A stretch of DNA of 64,000 nt from Fusicatenibacter saccharivorans (GCF_015557635.1 NZ_JADNOP010000014.1:1-64000), one strand, 5' to 3'. Shown: positions 53,861-63,895, counted from the stretch's first letter. The notes: a model not told the origin generated them from the letters alone. Translations and numbers: made by a program.

Positions 53861-56800
53861 ATGGAAAAGTATGAAGACAAAATATATTCTTTAGGTGAGG
53901 CTGTAACGGGACAGACACAGGCTATGTCACAGGCCGTACAGAAAACACTGGAAAATAATGGCGGGGTAGGTATAATGACAGGATCTTATGACCAAAACCT
54001 GTCTATTTTGTCTGTGAATAATCTGCTGTTGCATAGTACAGGATATACATTCGATACTTTCATGGAACAGACAAAAGGCTCATTGAGAAACTTCTTTTAT
54101 GACGAGGAAGATATACTGGAGCGAGACCGTTTTTTGCAGCTTCACGGAACAGGGGAAGCACAGATCCTTGCAGCAGACGGTACAGTGAAAAATGTACGGC
54201 TTTGTAAAGAGGATGCGACAGATGAGGCGGGCAGACAGATCTGGGTTATGTCCGTACAGGTCAACTGGGATCATGTAAATTTGACACTGCTCAATGAGGC
54301 TATCTGTTCCGGCTTCTGGTATTTTGACTGTGACGAAAACAGTGAGATTGTGAATGCAAACTGGAGTCATGAATTCCGAAAAATGCTTGGCTATCATGAC
54401 ACTCTGGACTTTCCGAATAAACTGGAATCCTGGTCAGATCTTCTGCATCCACAGGATAAAGAAAGAGTAATGGTGCAGCTTCAGGCGGCAATTAAGGATA
54501 AGACGAACCAGATAAAATACCAGGTAGAGTATCGTATGAGAATGAAGGATAATCAATACCAGTGGTTTCGGGCATCGGCAGAAGTAATACGCCGTCTGGA
54601 TGGTTCGGCCAGCAGGATTGCCGGGATTTTTATTAATATTGATGCGGAAAAAAAAGAGGCCATGCAGGCACAAAAATCTGCTGCTTTCCACCGGGCTTTT
54701 ACGAAAGCAGACCTGTGTGAGTATTATGTAAATCTGGAAGCGAATACTTTTGATACCTTTAAGGTTGAACCGTCCCTGATGACAGTCTTTGAACAGAGTC
54801 ATACATGGGATGAACTGATCCGTCATTTTGTGGATTCCTATGTTGTGGAGACAGATAAGAAGGCGGTATCCTCTTTTTACGACCGTGGTTATATTGCAGA
54901 AAGGCTGAAGGGTCTGGAAACCGAATTGGCTTTAGAGTGCCGTATCACTCTGAATGGAGAAGAACGATGGGTCCGCAATGTGGTCATACGTGGCGAAATA
55001 GAGGATTCAGAATATGCCATGATCTTTCTGCGTGATATCACAGAGACAAAGGTAGAGAGCGCACGGCATCTGCAGATGGCAGCGGATAATGCTTCCATGG
55101 AGCAGATAATTCAGAGTATTGTGCGTCTGGTTGACCGCTTTGTTGTCTGTGATTTGGAAAATGACAGATATGAATTCTATAACCTGAATGGACAGATGAT
55201 ATATAAACCTTTGGGATTCTATCATGATTTTCAGATGCAGGTTCTTGAAAAGTATAAGACACTGGAACCATTGGAAACTATGGACATCCTGATCGCACCG
55301 GAAAATATCCGGAAGAATCTGAAAAGTGAAAATGATATTTATAAGTTTGAGTACTGCAGCCTGGATGAAAAGACTTATAAGATCGCTTCTTATATTCCTT
55401 TGGAATGGAAGAATGGAAAGCTGGAAAAGGTATTGCTGGCATCCATGGATGTGACACAGGAGAAGAAAGCAGAGATTGAATCCCGTCAGGCACTGAAAGA
55501 GGCTTACCGGTCTGCAGAAAATGCAAACCGTGCGAAAACAGAATTCCTTTCCAATATGTCCCACGATATCCGGACACCGATGAATGCCATTGTCGGCCTG
55601 ACAGCAATTGCAGGAGCAAATATTGAGAGCCAGGACAGAGTCATTGAATGTCTCAGCAAAATTACAAAATCAAGCCGTCATTTGCTAGGGCTGATTAATG
55701 AAGTGCTGGATATGGCACGTATTGAAAGTGGAAAAATGACGCTGGCACAGGAGGATTTCAATCTGCCAGATCTGGTGGATAATCTTATAACACTCACAAA
55801 ACCGGTGATTGATGAACATAAACACAATTTAGATATACACATTAATCACATTGAACATGAGAGTGTCTGTGGTGACAGCCTGAGAATCCAGCAGGTATTT
55901 GTGAATCTGATGAGTAATGCGGTCAAGTATACACCGGATGGCGGGAATATTACTTTTTCCATAGAGGAAAAGCCAAATGGATTTTCGGAACTTGGATGCT
56001 ATGAATTTACGATTGAGGATAATGGGATCGGTATGTCACCGGAATTCCAGAAAATCATGTTTGATCCTTTCAGCCGCGCAGATGACCATCGGACAACCAG
56101 AGTCCAGGGAACAGGTCTGGGAATGGCAATCAGCAGAAATATTGTGAACCTGATGAATGGTAATATTAAAGTGGAAAGCACCTTACATAAGGGAACTAAA
56201 ATTACAGTAACAATTTATCTGGAACTTCAGGAAAAAGAAAAAGAACAGGACAGAAATCTGATGAATCTACCTGTTCTGGTTGTGGATGATGATAAGACAT
56301 GTTGTGAAAGTACAGTTGCCACATTGAAGGAGATTGGAATTACAGGCGAATGGGTTCTCTCCGGCAGAGAAGCCGTTGAGCGCTGTTATGCACATCATGA
56401 GCTAAAAAATGATTACTTTGCTGTTATTTTAGATTGGAAAATGCCGGATATGGACGGAATTGAAACAGCCAGACAGATCCGGAAACGGATAGGGAAAGAG
56501 ATTACCATTATTGTACTGACATCTTATGAATTCAGTGAGATCGAAGAAGAAGCAAAGGCTGCAGGCGTAGATGCTTTTATTGCAAAACCGCTGTTCCGTT
56601 CCCGTTTGACGGCTACATTGCGGCAGTTTACTTCTGGCAGAAAAGAAAAAACAGCAAGAAATTATCTGGATGAGCTGTCTGAAGCAGATTACACAGGAAA
56701 AAGAATTCTGCTGGTCGAGGATAATGAGTTAAACAGAGAAATTGCTGTTGAAATTCTGCAGATGACCGGGGCGGAAGTGGAAACGGCAGAAAATGGAAAA

Positions 56801-57067
56801 ATTGCAGTTGAAAAAGTAGAAGCTTCTCCGAAAGGCTTGTATGACCTTATTTTTATGGATATCCAAATGCCTGTCATGAATGGTTATGAGGCAACCGCAG
56901 CAATCAGGAGCCTTCCGGGTGAACAGGGAAAACTACCGATTGTTGCCATGACAGCAAATGCTTTTGCAGAAGATGTACAGCTGGCAAAAAATACAGGCAT
57001 GAATGGACATATCGCGAAACCGCTGGATATGAATAAGCTGAATGATGTTCTGGAAAACTGGCTGTAA
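53861..57067 (+). CDS. Cytosolic PAS hybrid histidine kinase with two receiver domains
   Basis: Protein of 1068 residues with no membrane span. At least two PAS-like domains occupy about 40-270 (EFRKMLGYHDTLDFPNKLES is a PAS core), with more sensory sequence to about 540. The kinase core has NMSHDIRTPMNAIVGL with phospho-acceptor His568, and an ATPase domain with IEDNGIGMSPEF and GTGLGMAISRNIV. Receiver 1 (about 800-925) has Asp858 in ILDWKMPDMDG. Receiver 2 (about 945-1068) has Asp1000 in FMDIQMPVMNG. No DNA-binding output domain is present. GAGGA lies ten bases before ATG 53861. It is followed by the lipoprotein gene and a second kinase. Confidence 0.93.
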   Translation: MEKYEDKIYSLGEAVTGQTQAMSQAVQKTLENNGGVGIMTGSYDQNLSILSVNNLLLHSTGYTFDTFMEQTKGSLRNFFYDEEDILERDRFLQLHGTGEAQILAADGTVKNVRLCKEDATDEAGRQIWVMSVQVNWDHVNLTLLNEAICSGFWYFDCDENSEIVNANWSHEFRKMLGYHDTLDFPNKLESWSDLLHPQDKERVMVQLQAAIKDKTNQIKYQVEYRMRMKDNQYQWFRASAEVIRRLDGSASRIAGIFINIDAEKKEAMQAQKSAAFHRAFTKADLCEYYVNLEANTFDTFKVEPSLMTVFEQSHTWDELIRHFVDSYVVETDKKAVSSFYDRGYIAERLKGLETELALECRITLNGEERWVRNVVIRGEIEDSEYAMIFLRDITETKVESARHLQMAADNASMEQIIQSIVRLVDRFVVCDLENDRYEFYNLNGQMIYKPLGFYHDFQMQVLEKYKTLEPLETMDILIAPENIRKNLKSENDIYKFEYCSLDEKTYKIASYIPLEWKNGKLEKVLLASMDVTQEKKAEIESRQALKEAYRSAENANRAKTEFLSNMSHDIRTPMNAIVGLTAIAGANIESQDRVIECLSKITKSSRHLLGLINEVLDMARIESGKMTLAQEDFNLPDLVDNLITLTKPVIDEHKHNLDIHINHIEHESVCGDSLRIQQVFVNLMSNAVKYTPDGGNITFSIEEKPNGFSELGCYEFTIEDNGIGMSPEFQKIMFDPFSRADDHRTTRVQGTGLGMAISRNIVNLMNGNIKVESTLHKGTKITVTIYLELQEKEKEQDRNLMNLPVLVVDDDKTCCESTVATLKEIGITGEWVLSGREAVERCYAHHELKNDYFAVILDWKMPDMDGIETARQIRKRIGKEITIIVLTSYEFSEIEEEAKAAGVDAFIAKPLFRSRLTATLRQFTSGRKEKTARNYLDELSEADYTGKRILLVEDNELNREIAVEILQMTGAEVETAENGKIAVEKVEASPKGLYDLIFMDIQMPVMNGYEATAAIRSLPGEQGKLPIVAMTANAFAEDVQLAKNTGMNGHIAKPLDMNKLNDVLENWL

Positions 57068-57125
57068 TTGTTTCCCAATTATTGAATTAATGATTTTATC
57101 AGGAAAGAATGAGGAAAATACGAGG

Positions 57126-58970
57126 ATGAAAAAGGCAAAACAATGTCTGATAGCATTACTGTCAGGTGCGCTTTTAGCAATTACTGTTTTGTCTGGCTGT
57201 GGACAATCTCAAAAAGCAGTATCTAAAAATGACGATCACCTTACCGTGTATCTGTGGGAAAATCGTTTAATGAAAAATATTGTACCCTATATCCATGAGC
57301 AGTTTCCAGATCAGGATATTGAGTTTATTACCGGTAACAATGATACCGATTTATATAGCTATTTTGAGGAACATGGTGAACTGCCGGATATCATAACCGT
57401 ACGTCGATTTTCTGGAAAAGATGCACAGGATCTGGAGCCATATCTAATGGATTTTGCTTCTTATGATGTGGTTTCCAGGTATTACTCTTATGCATTGCAA
57501 TATTACAAAAATTCAAAAGATGAGATCCAGTGGCTTCCTATCTGCGGTATACCGCAGACGATTATTGCCAACAAGACATTGTTTGAACAGTATGGAATCA
57601 AGATACCGAAAAACTATAAGGAATATGCACAGGCATGCCAGCAATTTTATGATAATGGTATAAAACCGTATTCCCTGGATCTTGCAGAAGACTGGTCTGC
57701 TCATGAGGTGATTCAGACAGGTGCAATTGGGGAATTCATGAGTCTGGATGGAATTGAATGGAGAAGCTCAGCTGAAAGTGCATCAGGGGATATCGCGTTT
57801 GATGATGCATTATGGAAACGTATTTTTTCAGAAACCAATACATTTTTAAAGGACTCACATTTTACAAGTGATGATATCAGCGTCGATGTTAATACTGCAA
57901 CGCAGATGTTCCTTGAGGGAAAAGCAGCAATGTTTCATGGTTATCCGGCACTTATGCAGGAATTTCAGGAACAGATGGATGCAGAATTAACTCGTATACC
58001 GTTTTTTTCACAGATTTCGGATGAAGCTTTTATAAATATGACCCCTTCTCTGAATATTGCATTTAACAAAGAACTGGAAAAAGATCAGGAAAAACTGGAC
58101 CTGGCATTCGATGTCCTGGAGTGTATGATTTCAAAAGAAGGACAAACATTGATCGCAGATGGAAAGGGTGTAATTTCATTAAATGTAGATGTTCCAAACA
58201 TGATGGAAGATGTACTTGGACTGGAAGATGAAATTAATAATAATTCTGTTTATATCCGATATTCTGCTCAAAAATCATTTGATGCCAGTCTTGAGGCTGT
58301 TCACGGATTATTGTCAGGGGAAATGGATGAAACACAGGCTTATGATGCTTTTCGCAGCACAATGAACAGTAAGGATTCAAAAGAAGAAACCACAGTTAAT
58401 TTTGAAAATGAATATTCCATTTCGCTAAATGATAAAAACGGTCGTGATGCGGCATCTTCTATTTTAACTACGATTAGAGAAGAAAATGATGCTCAGCTGG
58501 CTTTGGCACCATATTATTATTTTACTTCCTCCATTTACAAAGGGGAGTGTACCTGCAGCCGGGTTGGTCTGATGACAGCAAAGAGTTTAGATACACCATT
58601 ATACCTGGCAAAAATCAATGGCAAAGAGATTTATGAACTTGCGGAGAAATATCTTGCTGATTCTGATGAGAAATTCCATATAACCAATAAATATGAATTA
58701 CCAATTGCATCCGGTATGAAATTAATCGTCAGGCAGGAGGAAAACGGATTCTCATTAAAGGACATAGAAGTAAATAAGAAAGAAATCGACAAAGAAAAGG
58801 AGTACTCTATTCTTCTTACAGACACCACAATGTCTGTTTTGAAAAAAATAAATCCGGGATGTGAGATCGAGCAGATTAAGGACACAACATTATCAAGTGC
58901 ATGGACTGCAGCAATAGAAAACGGACAGCAGCCGTCAGCACCGGAAGATTATATAGAGGTTGAAAAATAA
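57126..58970 (+). CDS. Lipoprotein: solute-binding domain fused to a 5'-nucleotidase-type C-terminal domain
   Basis: Protein of 614 residues. The lipoprotein signal ends at LSGC with the modified cysteine at residue 25. Residues 35-420 form a family 1 solute-binding domain (HLTVYLWENRLMKNIVPYIH, then GIPQTIIANKTLFEQYGI). Residues 470-610 resemble the C-terminal substrate-binding domain of 5'-nucleotidases (AQLALAPYYYFTSSIYKGEC, LYLAKINGKEIYELAEKYL, LPIASGMKLIV), without the metallophosphatase half. It would sit outside the membrane and bind one or two ligands. It lies between two hybrid kinases, three bases before the second, so it probably senses ligand for them rather than for transport; no ABC permease is nearby. 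Confidence 0.85.
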   Translation: MKKAKQCLIALLSGALLAITVLSGCGQSQKAVSKNDDHLTVYLWENRLMKNIVPYIHEQFPDQDIEFITGNNDTDLYSYFEEHGELPDIITVRRFSGKDAQDLEPYLMDFASYDVVSRYYSYALQYYKNSKDEIQWLPICGIPQTIIANKTLFEQYGIKIPKNYKEYAQACQQFYDNGIKPYSLDLAEDWSAHEVIQTGAIGEFMSLDGIEWRSSAESASGDIAFDDALWKRIFSETNTFLKDSHFTSDDISVDVNTATQMFLEGKAAMFHGYPALMQEFQEQMDAELTRIPFFSQISDEAFINMTPSLNIAFNKELEKDQEKLDLAFDVLECMISKEGQTLIADGKGVISLNVDVPNMMEDVLGLEDEINNNSVYIRYSAQKSFDASLEAVHGLLSGEMDETQAYDAFRSTMNSKDSKEETTVNFENEYSISLNDKNGRDAASSILTTIREENDAQLALAPYYYFTSSIYKGECTCSRVGLMTAKSLDTPLYLAKINGKEIYELAEKYLADSDEKFHITNKYELPIASGMKLIVRQEENGFSLKDIEVNKKEIDKEKEYSILLTDTTMSVLKKINPGCEIEQIKDTTLSSAWTAAIENGQQPSAPEDYIEVEK

Positions 58971-58972
58971 AA

Positions 58973-61258
58973 GTGGGAACAGAACAGGCGAAAACAAAAA
59001 GAAAAAAGATGATAGTACCATTGTTCTTTTTAATTCTTATCTTTTTAAACTTAATTTTTGTAAAGTTCCTTTTGAACAGGATGAACAGCTATATCGCAGA
59101 AAACGGGAAAAGCAGTATGGGAGCAGTTGTTGAACAGATACAGCAGACCTATGATCTGCAGGTGAATGGATACTACAGTCGGCTGCATATGCTTGAGGAT
59201 TTTCTTACTCAAGAGGGAGTGAGATCTATTGAACTGGATAGAAACAAGAAGTTCTTTGAGGCATGGCAGAAAGAATCTGAAAGTACACTTATATTTCTCC
59301 AGGAAAATGGAAAGGCAATAACCACTGATGGAACAAAACTTCGGGTTGACATGCCAAGTAAACTTTTGTTGGATTTGAGGAACGGATATAATATTGGAAA
59401 ATTGGTTTCTCTTGATTACAACCAGAAGAAAAAAGATGGTTATCTGGTTGCAATTCCATGTCAGGAATATACGATTAATGGGGAAACTTATACGGCAATT
59501 GGAACCTTGTATGATCATTCAAAATTAGATTCCATGTTAAGTGTGAAAAGCTATAACGGGAATGCGTATCTGTTTATGCTGGATAACGACGGAAATATTA
59601 CTTATACAAATCAGAAAGAAGATAAATTTTTCAGGAACTATTTCTTGTTAAAGCATTTAAAAGGAGATCAGGCTATCACTGAGGAAGAGGCTGATTCTCT
59701 TCAAAAAAAGCTGGATGGCAGAGAACAGGGGGTAGAACTTCTGGGAAGTGACAAACCTTACTATCTGGGATACTGTCCGATAGAAAATAATAACACCATG
59801 CTGATCTGTATTGTAGAAAAGAGTGTTGTAGATAATGTACTGAGAGATTATCAGAAAACAATAGTGTTTGAAACAATACTCATGGCAGGTTTTATACTTT
59901 TGCTTTTTGCCGGATTATTCTACAGTATTTCCAGACGCAGTCTTGCTGAGCAAAAAGCTGAATACGAAAAAAGAAATAATGAGATTCAGACGCTGGCAAT
60001 GAAGGAAATGGAGGAGTCCAATAAAAAACTGAAAAAAGCAAAGGACATTACAACGGAAGCCTTGCAGACCGCTGAAAATGCAAATAAGGCGAAAACAGAT
60101 TTCCTGTCCAATATGTCACATGATATTCGTACACCAATGAATGCAATTATCGGCATGACATCATTGATCAGACATGATGCCGGTAATAAAGCGAAAGTAA
60201 TAGAGTATGCAGATAAAATAGACATTTCATCACAGCATCTGTTAGGAATCATTAATGATGTTCTGGATATGAGCAAAATTGAGGCAGGAAAAACAGTTTT
60301 TAAGTATACCGATTTTTCCATCTTGGATTTTATTACAGAACTCAATACCATATTCCATTCACAGATAGACGAAAAAAATCAGACTCTTACAATCATAAAA
60401 GAAAACATCCGGCACGAGTGGGTGAACGGAGACCAGGTTCATCTGATGCAGATTTTCAGCAACTTGGTTTCTAATGCAGTGAAGTACACGCAGGAAGGTG
60501 GAAAAATTCAGTTTCTGGTAGAAGAATGTGAGACAAAGTCATCTGTCTACGCAAAGTACCGTTTCTTAGTCAGCGATAATGGCATGGGAATGTCGGCAGA
60601 TTTCAAAGATACAATTTTTGATGCTTTTACTCGTGCTGAAAGTTCTATGACGAATAAGATACAGGGAACTGGTCTTGGAATGGCTATTACCAAAAATCTG
60701 GTTGAAGCAATGGGAGGCACCATTGATGTGGAGAGTGAACTGGGCCAGGGAAGCTGTTTTGAGGTTCTTATAGATCTGAGAATAGCAGAAGATAGATTTG
60801 TTTCTTCAGCAGAACAGGCAGAAAAGGATGAACCGGCTGGCAATGTCCTGAAAGGAATGAGGTTTCTGTGTGCAGAGGACAATGAGCTGAATGCAGAAAT
60901 CCTGATGGAATTGTTAAAGATTGAGGGTGCAGAGTGTACAATCTGTGAAAATGGTAAAAGGGTCTTAGAGGCATTTGAGCAGTCTGCTCCGGGGGATTAT
61001 GACATGATCCTGATGGATGTGCAGATGCCGGTTATGAATGGTTATGAGGCAACAAAAGCAATCCGAAGAAGCTCCCATGAACTGGCAAAGACAATTCCAA
61101 TCATTGCTATGACCGCCAATGCGTTTTCTGAGGATATTCAGCATTCTCTGGCAGCCGGTATGAATGCCCATGTTTCAAAACCGATTGAGATGAAGGTACT
61201 GGAAAAGACGATCAGAAGCATAAAATCCGGCGGGGGGCACCGAAATGCAACTCATTGA
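58973..61258 (+). CDS. Membrane hybrid histidine kinase with extracellular sensor and one receiver
   Basis: Protein of 761 residues. Membrane spans at about 12-32 and 300-325 flank an extracellular sensor of about 270 residues, dCache-like. The kinase core has NMSHDIRTPMNAIIGM with His383, then VSDNGMGMSADF and GTGLGMAITKNLV. The receiver (about 620-745) has Asp682 in LMDVQMPVMNG. There is no DNA-binding domain. It starts at GTG 58973, two bases after the stop of the lipoprotein gene, which implies coupled translation and a physical partnership. A terminator follows. Confidence 0.93.
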   Translation: MGTEQAKTKRKKMIVPLFFLILIFLNLIFVKFLLNRMNSYIAENGKSSMGAVVEQIQQTYDLQVNGYYSRLHMLEDFLTQEGVRSIELDRNKKFFEAWQKESESTLIFLQENGKAITTDGTKLRVDMPSKLLLDLRNGYNIGKLVSLDYNQKKKDGYLVAIPCQEYTINGETYTAIGTLYDHSKLDSMLSVKSYNGNAYLFMLDNDGNITYTNQKEDKFFRNYFLLKHLKGDQAITEEEADSLQKKLDGREQGVELLGSDKPYYLGYCPIENNNTMLICIVEKSVVDNVLRDYQKTIVFETILMAGFILLLFAGLFYSISRRSLAEQKAEYEKRNNEIQTLAMKEMEESNKKLKKAKDITTEALQTAENANKAKTDFLSNMSHDIRTPMNAIIGMTSLIRHDAGNKAKVIEYADKIDISSQHLLGIINDVLDMSKIEAGKTVFKYTDFSILDFITELNTIFHSQIDEKNQTLTIIKENIRHEWVNGDQVHLMQIFSNLVSNAVKYTQEGGKIQFLVEECETKSSVYAKYRFLVSDNGMGMSADFKDTIFDAFTRAESSMTNKIQGTGLGMAITKNLVEAMGGTIDVESELGQGSCFEVLIDLRIAEDRFVSSAEQAEKDEPAGNVLKGMRFLCAEDNELNAEILMELLKIEGAECTICENGKRVLEAFEQSAPGDYDMILMDVQMPVMNGYEATKAIRRSSHELAKTIPIIAMTANAFSEDIQHSLAAGMNAHVSKPIEMKVLEKTIRSIKSGGGHRNATH

Positions 61259-61277
61259 AAGTGACAAATGGATATGG

Positions 61278-61332
61278 AAAAGAGCTGATGAAAGAATCTG
61301 GCATTGCCAGAACTTTCAATCAGCTCTTTTTT
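61278..61332 (+). terminator. terminator of the kinase/lipoprotein cluster
   Basis: AAAAGAGCTGAT pairs with ATCAGCTCTTTT, with an inner GAAAG/CTTTC stem, then T. Confidence 0.88.
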
Positions 61333-61347
61333 ATCATCAGTTCCCTC

Positions 61348-61375
61348 TTGACATTTTTTCATTTCCTGCTATACT
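61348..61375 (+). promoter_or_regulatory. Promoter of the MarR-MATE operon
   Basis: TTGACA (61348-61353), 16 bases, TATACT (61370-61375). The repeated AAAGATAA just downstream (61380-61404) is a possible MarR operator. Confidence 0.75.
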
Positions 61376-61430
61376 TATCAAAGATAATTACTAAAGATAA
61401 CTAAATTTCAAGAAGAAAGGACCATTTTCC

Positions 61431-61895
61431 ATGACACAGGAAAAATTAAAGCAGTTCCTGGATGCGTGTTTTGATGCAAAGCGTCTGATCGAGAAGCTCC
61501 CGGACCTGCCGGACGGTATGAAGCCGCGGCAGGTGCATGTGCTGGATGCGGTGAATGAGATTCAGAAAAAGCAGGGCTTCTGCCGCGTCAGCGACATCAG
61601 CAGCTATATGAACACAACGCTGCCGAGCATCACCAAGCTGGTGCAGGAACTGGAGGAGAGAAATCTTCTCGTGAAACAGGCGGATGAAAAAGATAAGCGC
61701 GTGATCAACCTGACACTGACCGAAGAGGGAAAAGAGTTTGTGGAACTCCGCGTGACGCACTTTCACGGGGAATGGGCATCCCGCCTGCCAGATCTGGACG
61801 ACGCGGTGGTGGACGAATTTGTGCATGCAATCACACGGATGCAGGAAACGATGCCGGGAATAAAAGGAGTGAAAAACAATGGCAAAAGAAAATAA
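61431..61895 (+). CDS. MarR-family transcriptional regulator
   Basis: Protein of 154 residues with a winged helix (about 45-110): FCRVSDISSYMNTTLPSITK, then LVQELEERNLLVKQ and the wing DEKDKRVINLTLTEEG. MarR proteins are dimers that repress efflux genes until a drug-like ligand binds. It overlaps the MATE transporter gene by 17 bases, so it almost certainly regulates that gene and itself. ATG 61431 has GAAAGGA upstream. Confidence 0.92.
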   Translation: MTQEKLKQFLDACFDAKRLIEKLPDLPDGMKPRQVHVLDAVNEIQKKQGFCRVSDISSYMNTTLPSITKLVQELEERNLLVKQADEKDKRVINLTLTEEGKEFVELRVTHFHGEWASRLPDLDDAVVDEFVHAITRMQETMPGIKGVKNNGKRK

Positions 61896-63228
61896 GAAAG
61901 AAGTATCGTTTGTAGAGGGACCGATTTTCCAGTCCCTGATCCGTTTTGCGCTGCCGGTGCTCGGCGCGCTGATTCTGCAGGCGGCTTACGGTGCGGTCGA
62001 CCTTCTCGTGGTCGGCTGGTTCGGCGATGCGTCGAGTATTTCCGCTGTCGGAACCGGAAGCAACTTCATGCAGATGGTAACACTTATCATCACCAGCCTT
62101 GCGATGGGTTCGACCGTTATGATCGGCCAGCACATCGGCGAGGGCAAGCCGGATAAGGCCGGCAAAACCGTGGGAACCTCGATTGTTCTGTTCGCCATCA
62201 TCGGTGTCGTCATGACGGTGATTCTGGAGCTGTTCGCAGGCCCGATCGCCAATATTTTACAGGTCCCGGCGGAGTCTTTTGACAAAACCGTCCTCTACCT
62301 GCGGATCTGTTCCGGCGGTATTCTGATCATCATCGCGTACAACGTCATCAGCAGCGTGCTTCGCGGAATCGGTAATGCAAATCTGCCGCTTTTATTCGTC
62401 GGCATCGCCTGCGCAGCCAATATTGCCGGAGATCTGTTCTTCGTCGGTGTGCTGAAACTGGACGTTGCGGGAGCAGCGCTTGCGACGGTTCTGGCGCAGC
62501 TGATTTCTGTCATCGCCTCCATGGGTGTGTTGAAAAAAGGCAATCTGCCGATTGAATTCAAAAAAGAAGACTGCCGCATCGACCATGACGAGCTGAAGAA
62601 AGTCCTGAACGTCGGTGTGCCGATCGCGCTGCAGGAGACGACCGTACAGATTTCCTTCCTTGTGATCAACTCGATCATCAACGGCATGGGCCTTATGCCG
62701 TCCGCCGGATACGGTGTGGCGCAGAAGCTGACCTCATTCATCATGCTGATCCCGTCCTCTGTGATGCAGTCTGTGTCAGCATTCGTGGCACAGAACACCG
62801 GAGCCGGAAAGAAAGACCGCGCGTGGAAGGGCTTCCTCACCGCAATCGCAACGGGCTGCTCTCTTGGAGTTGTGATTTTCTGCATCGGTTTCTTCGGTGG
62901 AAGTGTCATCTCCAGAATCTTCACGAGCGATCCGGCCGTTATCGAGCAGAGCGCCGCTTACCTGCGCGGTTTCGCACCGGAATGTATTCTGACCTGTGTG
63001 CTGTTCAGCAGCATCGGATACTTCAACGGCCGCGGCATCAGCATCCCGGTTATGATCCAGGGAATCACCTCCGCCTGCCTGATCCGTATTCCGCTGGCGC
63101 TGTTCTTCTCACACCTGCCGAATACGAACCTGACCTTCGTCGGCATGTCCACCCCGATCACAACCGTATACGGCATCTGCTTTTTCATGATCTGCTTTGC
63201 ACGGTTAAAGAAAAAAGGGCAGATGTAA
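61879..63228 (+). CDS. MATE-family multidrug efflux transporter
   Basis: Protein of 449 residues with about twelve membrane spans, the standard MATE plan. It opens with GPIFQSLIRFALPVLGALIL and AAYGAVDLLVVGWFGDASSI, and the second half repeats this plan (GVPIALQETTVQISFLVINS). MATE pumps export cationic drugs by sodium or proton antiport. It is coupled to the MarR gene by overlap and is followed by a perfect terminator. Confidence 0.95.
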   Translation: MAKENKKEVSFVEGPIFQSLIRFALPVLGALILQAAYGAVDLLVVGWFGDASSISAVGTGSNFMQMVTLIITSLAMGSTVMIGQHIGEGKPDKAGKTVGTSIVLFAIIGVVMTVILELFAGPIANILQVPAESFDKTVLYLRICSGGILIIIAYNVISSVLRGIGNANLPLLFVGIACAANIAGDLFFVGVLKLDVAGAALATVLAQLISVIASMGVLKKGNLPIEFKKEDCRIDHDELKKVLNVGVPIALQETTVQISFLVINSIINGMGLMPSAGYGVAQKLTSFIMLIPSSVMQSVSAFVAQNTGAGKKDRAWKGFLTAIATGCSLGVVIFCIGFFGGSVISRIFTSDPAVIEQSAAYLRGFAPECILTCVLFSSIGYFNGRGISIPVMIQGITSACLIRIPLALFFSHLPNTNLTFVGMSTPITTVYGICFFMICFARLKKKGQM

Positions 63229-63246
63229 TTGAATCAAACATAACAG

Positions 63247-63296
63247 AACTGCCTGGGAAACGGCACGGAGCGATCCGCCGTTTCCCAGGCAGTTTT
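63247..63296 (+). terminator. terminator of the MarR-MATE operon
   Basis: An 18-bp perfect stem, AACTGCCTGGGAAACGGC with its complement, and a T run. Confidence 0.95.
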
Positions 63297-63301
63297 TGGT
63301 A

Positions 63302-63330
63302 TTGTTTGTCCGGAACTTTTTTGATACAAT
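63302..63330 (+). promoter_or_regulatory. Promoter of the second MarR gene
   Basis: TTGTTT (63302-63307), 17 bases, TACAAT (63325-63330). Confidence 0.6.
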
Positions 63331-63391
63331 ACAGACAGAAAGAGCGGAACCCTGTTCAGAAGGGACAGAACAGACGGAAAGGGGAAGAGGA

Positions 63392-63829
63392 GTGGATAAC
63401 AGAGAAATCATCAATGAGACACTGGTCCATCTGTTTCACGAGATACAAAAACTGGAAGAAGAGGCGATCATTACCGAGGATTTCAAGGATCTGACGAACA
63501 ACGATATGCACATCATAGAAGCCGTCGGCCTGGAGGGCGGCAATATGTCATCGATCGCGGCAAAGCTCGACATCACGGTCGGATCGCTGACAACGTCGAT
63601 GAACAGTCTGGTGAAAAAAGGCTACACCGAGCGGGAGCGCAGCGAGAAGGACCGCCGGATCGTCTACATCCACCTGACCGGAAAGGGACGGCAGGCATTC
63701 CATCATCACGCAAAATTCCACGAGCAGATGACGGATGCCGTGATGGCGGAACTCGGAGAAGAGGAAGTGCAGGTGCTCGGGAAAACGCTGAAAGCGCTGA
63801 CGGACTTCTTTCGGTCATATAAAAAATAG
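63392..63829 (+). CDS. MarR-family regulator, FabT-like
   Basis: Protein of 145 residues with a MarR winged helix (NMSSIAAKLDITVGSLTTSM, then LVKKGYTERERSEKDRRIVY). The N-terminal segment FKDLTNNDMHIIEAVG resembles FabT, the fatty-acid synthesis repressor of Firmicutes. The usual partners (fabH and others) would lie downstream, but a terminator follows and the next gene is on the other strand, so the target is not shown here. The start is GTG 63392, with AAAGGGG and AGAGGA upstream. Confidence 0.85.
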   Translation: MDNREIINETLVHLFHEIQKLEEEAIITEDFKDLTNNDMHIIEAVGLEGGNMSSIAAKLDITVGSLTTSMNSLVKKGYTERERSEKDRRIVYIHLTGKGRQAFHHHAKFHEQMTDAVMAELGEEEVQVLGKTLKALTDFFRSYKK

Positions 63830-63833
63830 AAAC

Positions 63834-63895
63834 AAAAAGGCTTTTGCAGCCGGGACAGAATCAGAAAAATCTGTCCGGTATGCAAAAGCCTTTTT
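63834..63895. terminator. bidirectional terminator
   Basis: AAAAAGGCTTTTGCA pairs with TGCAAAAGCCTTTTT and an inner GGACAGA/TCTGTCC stem extends it. It separates the FabT-like gene from the convergent gene at the right edge. Confidence 0.9.
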
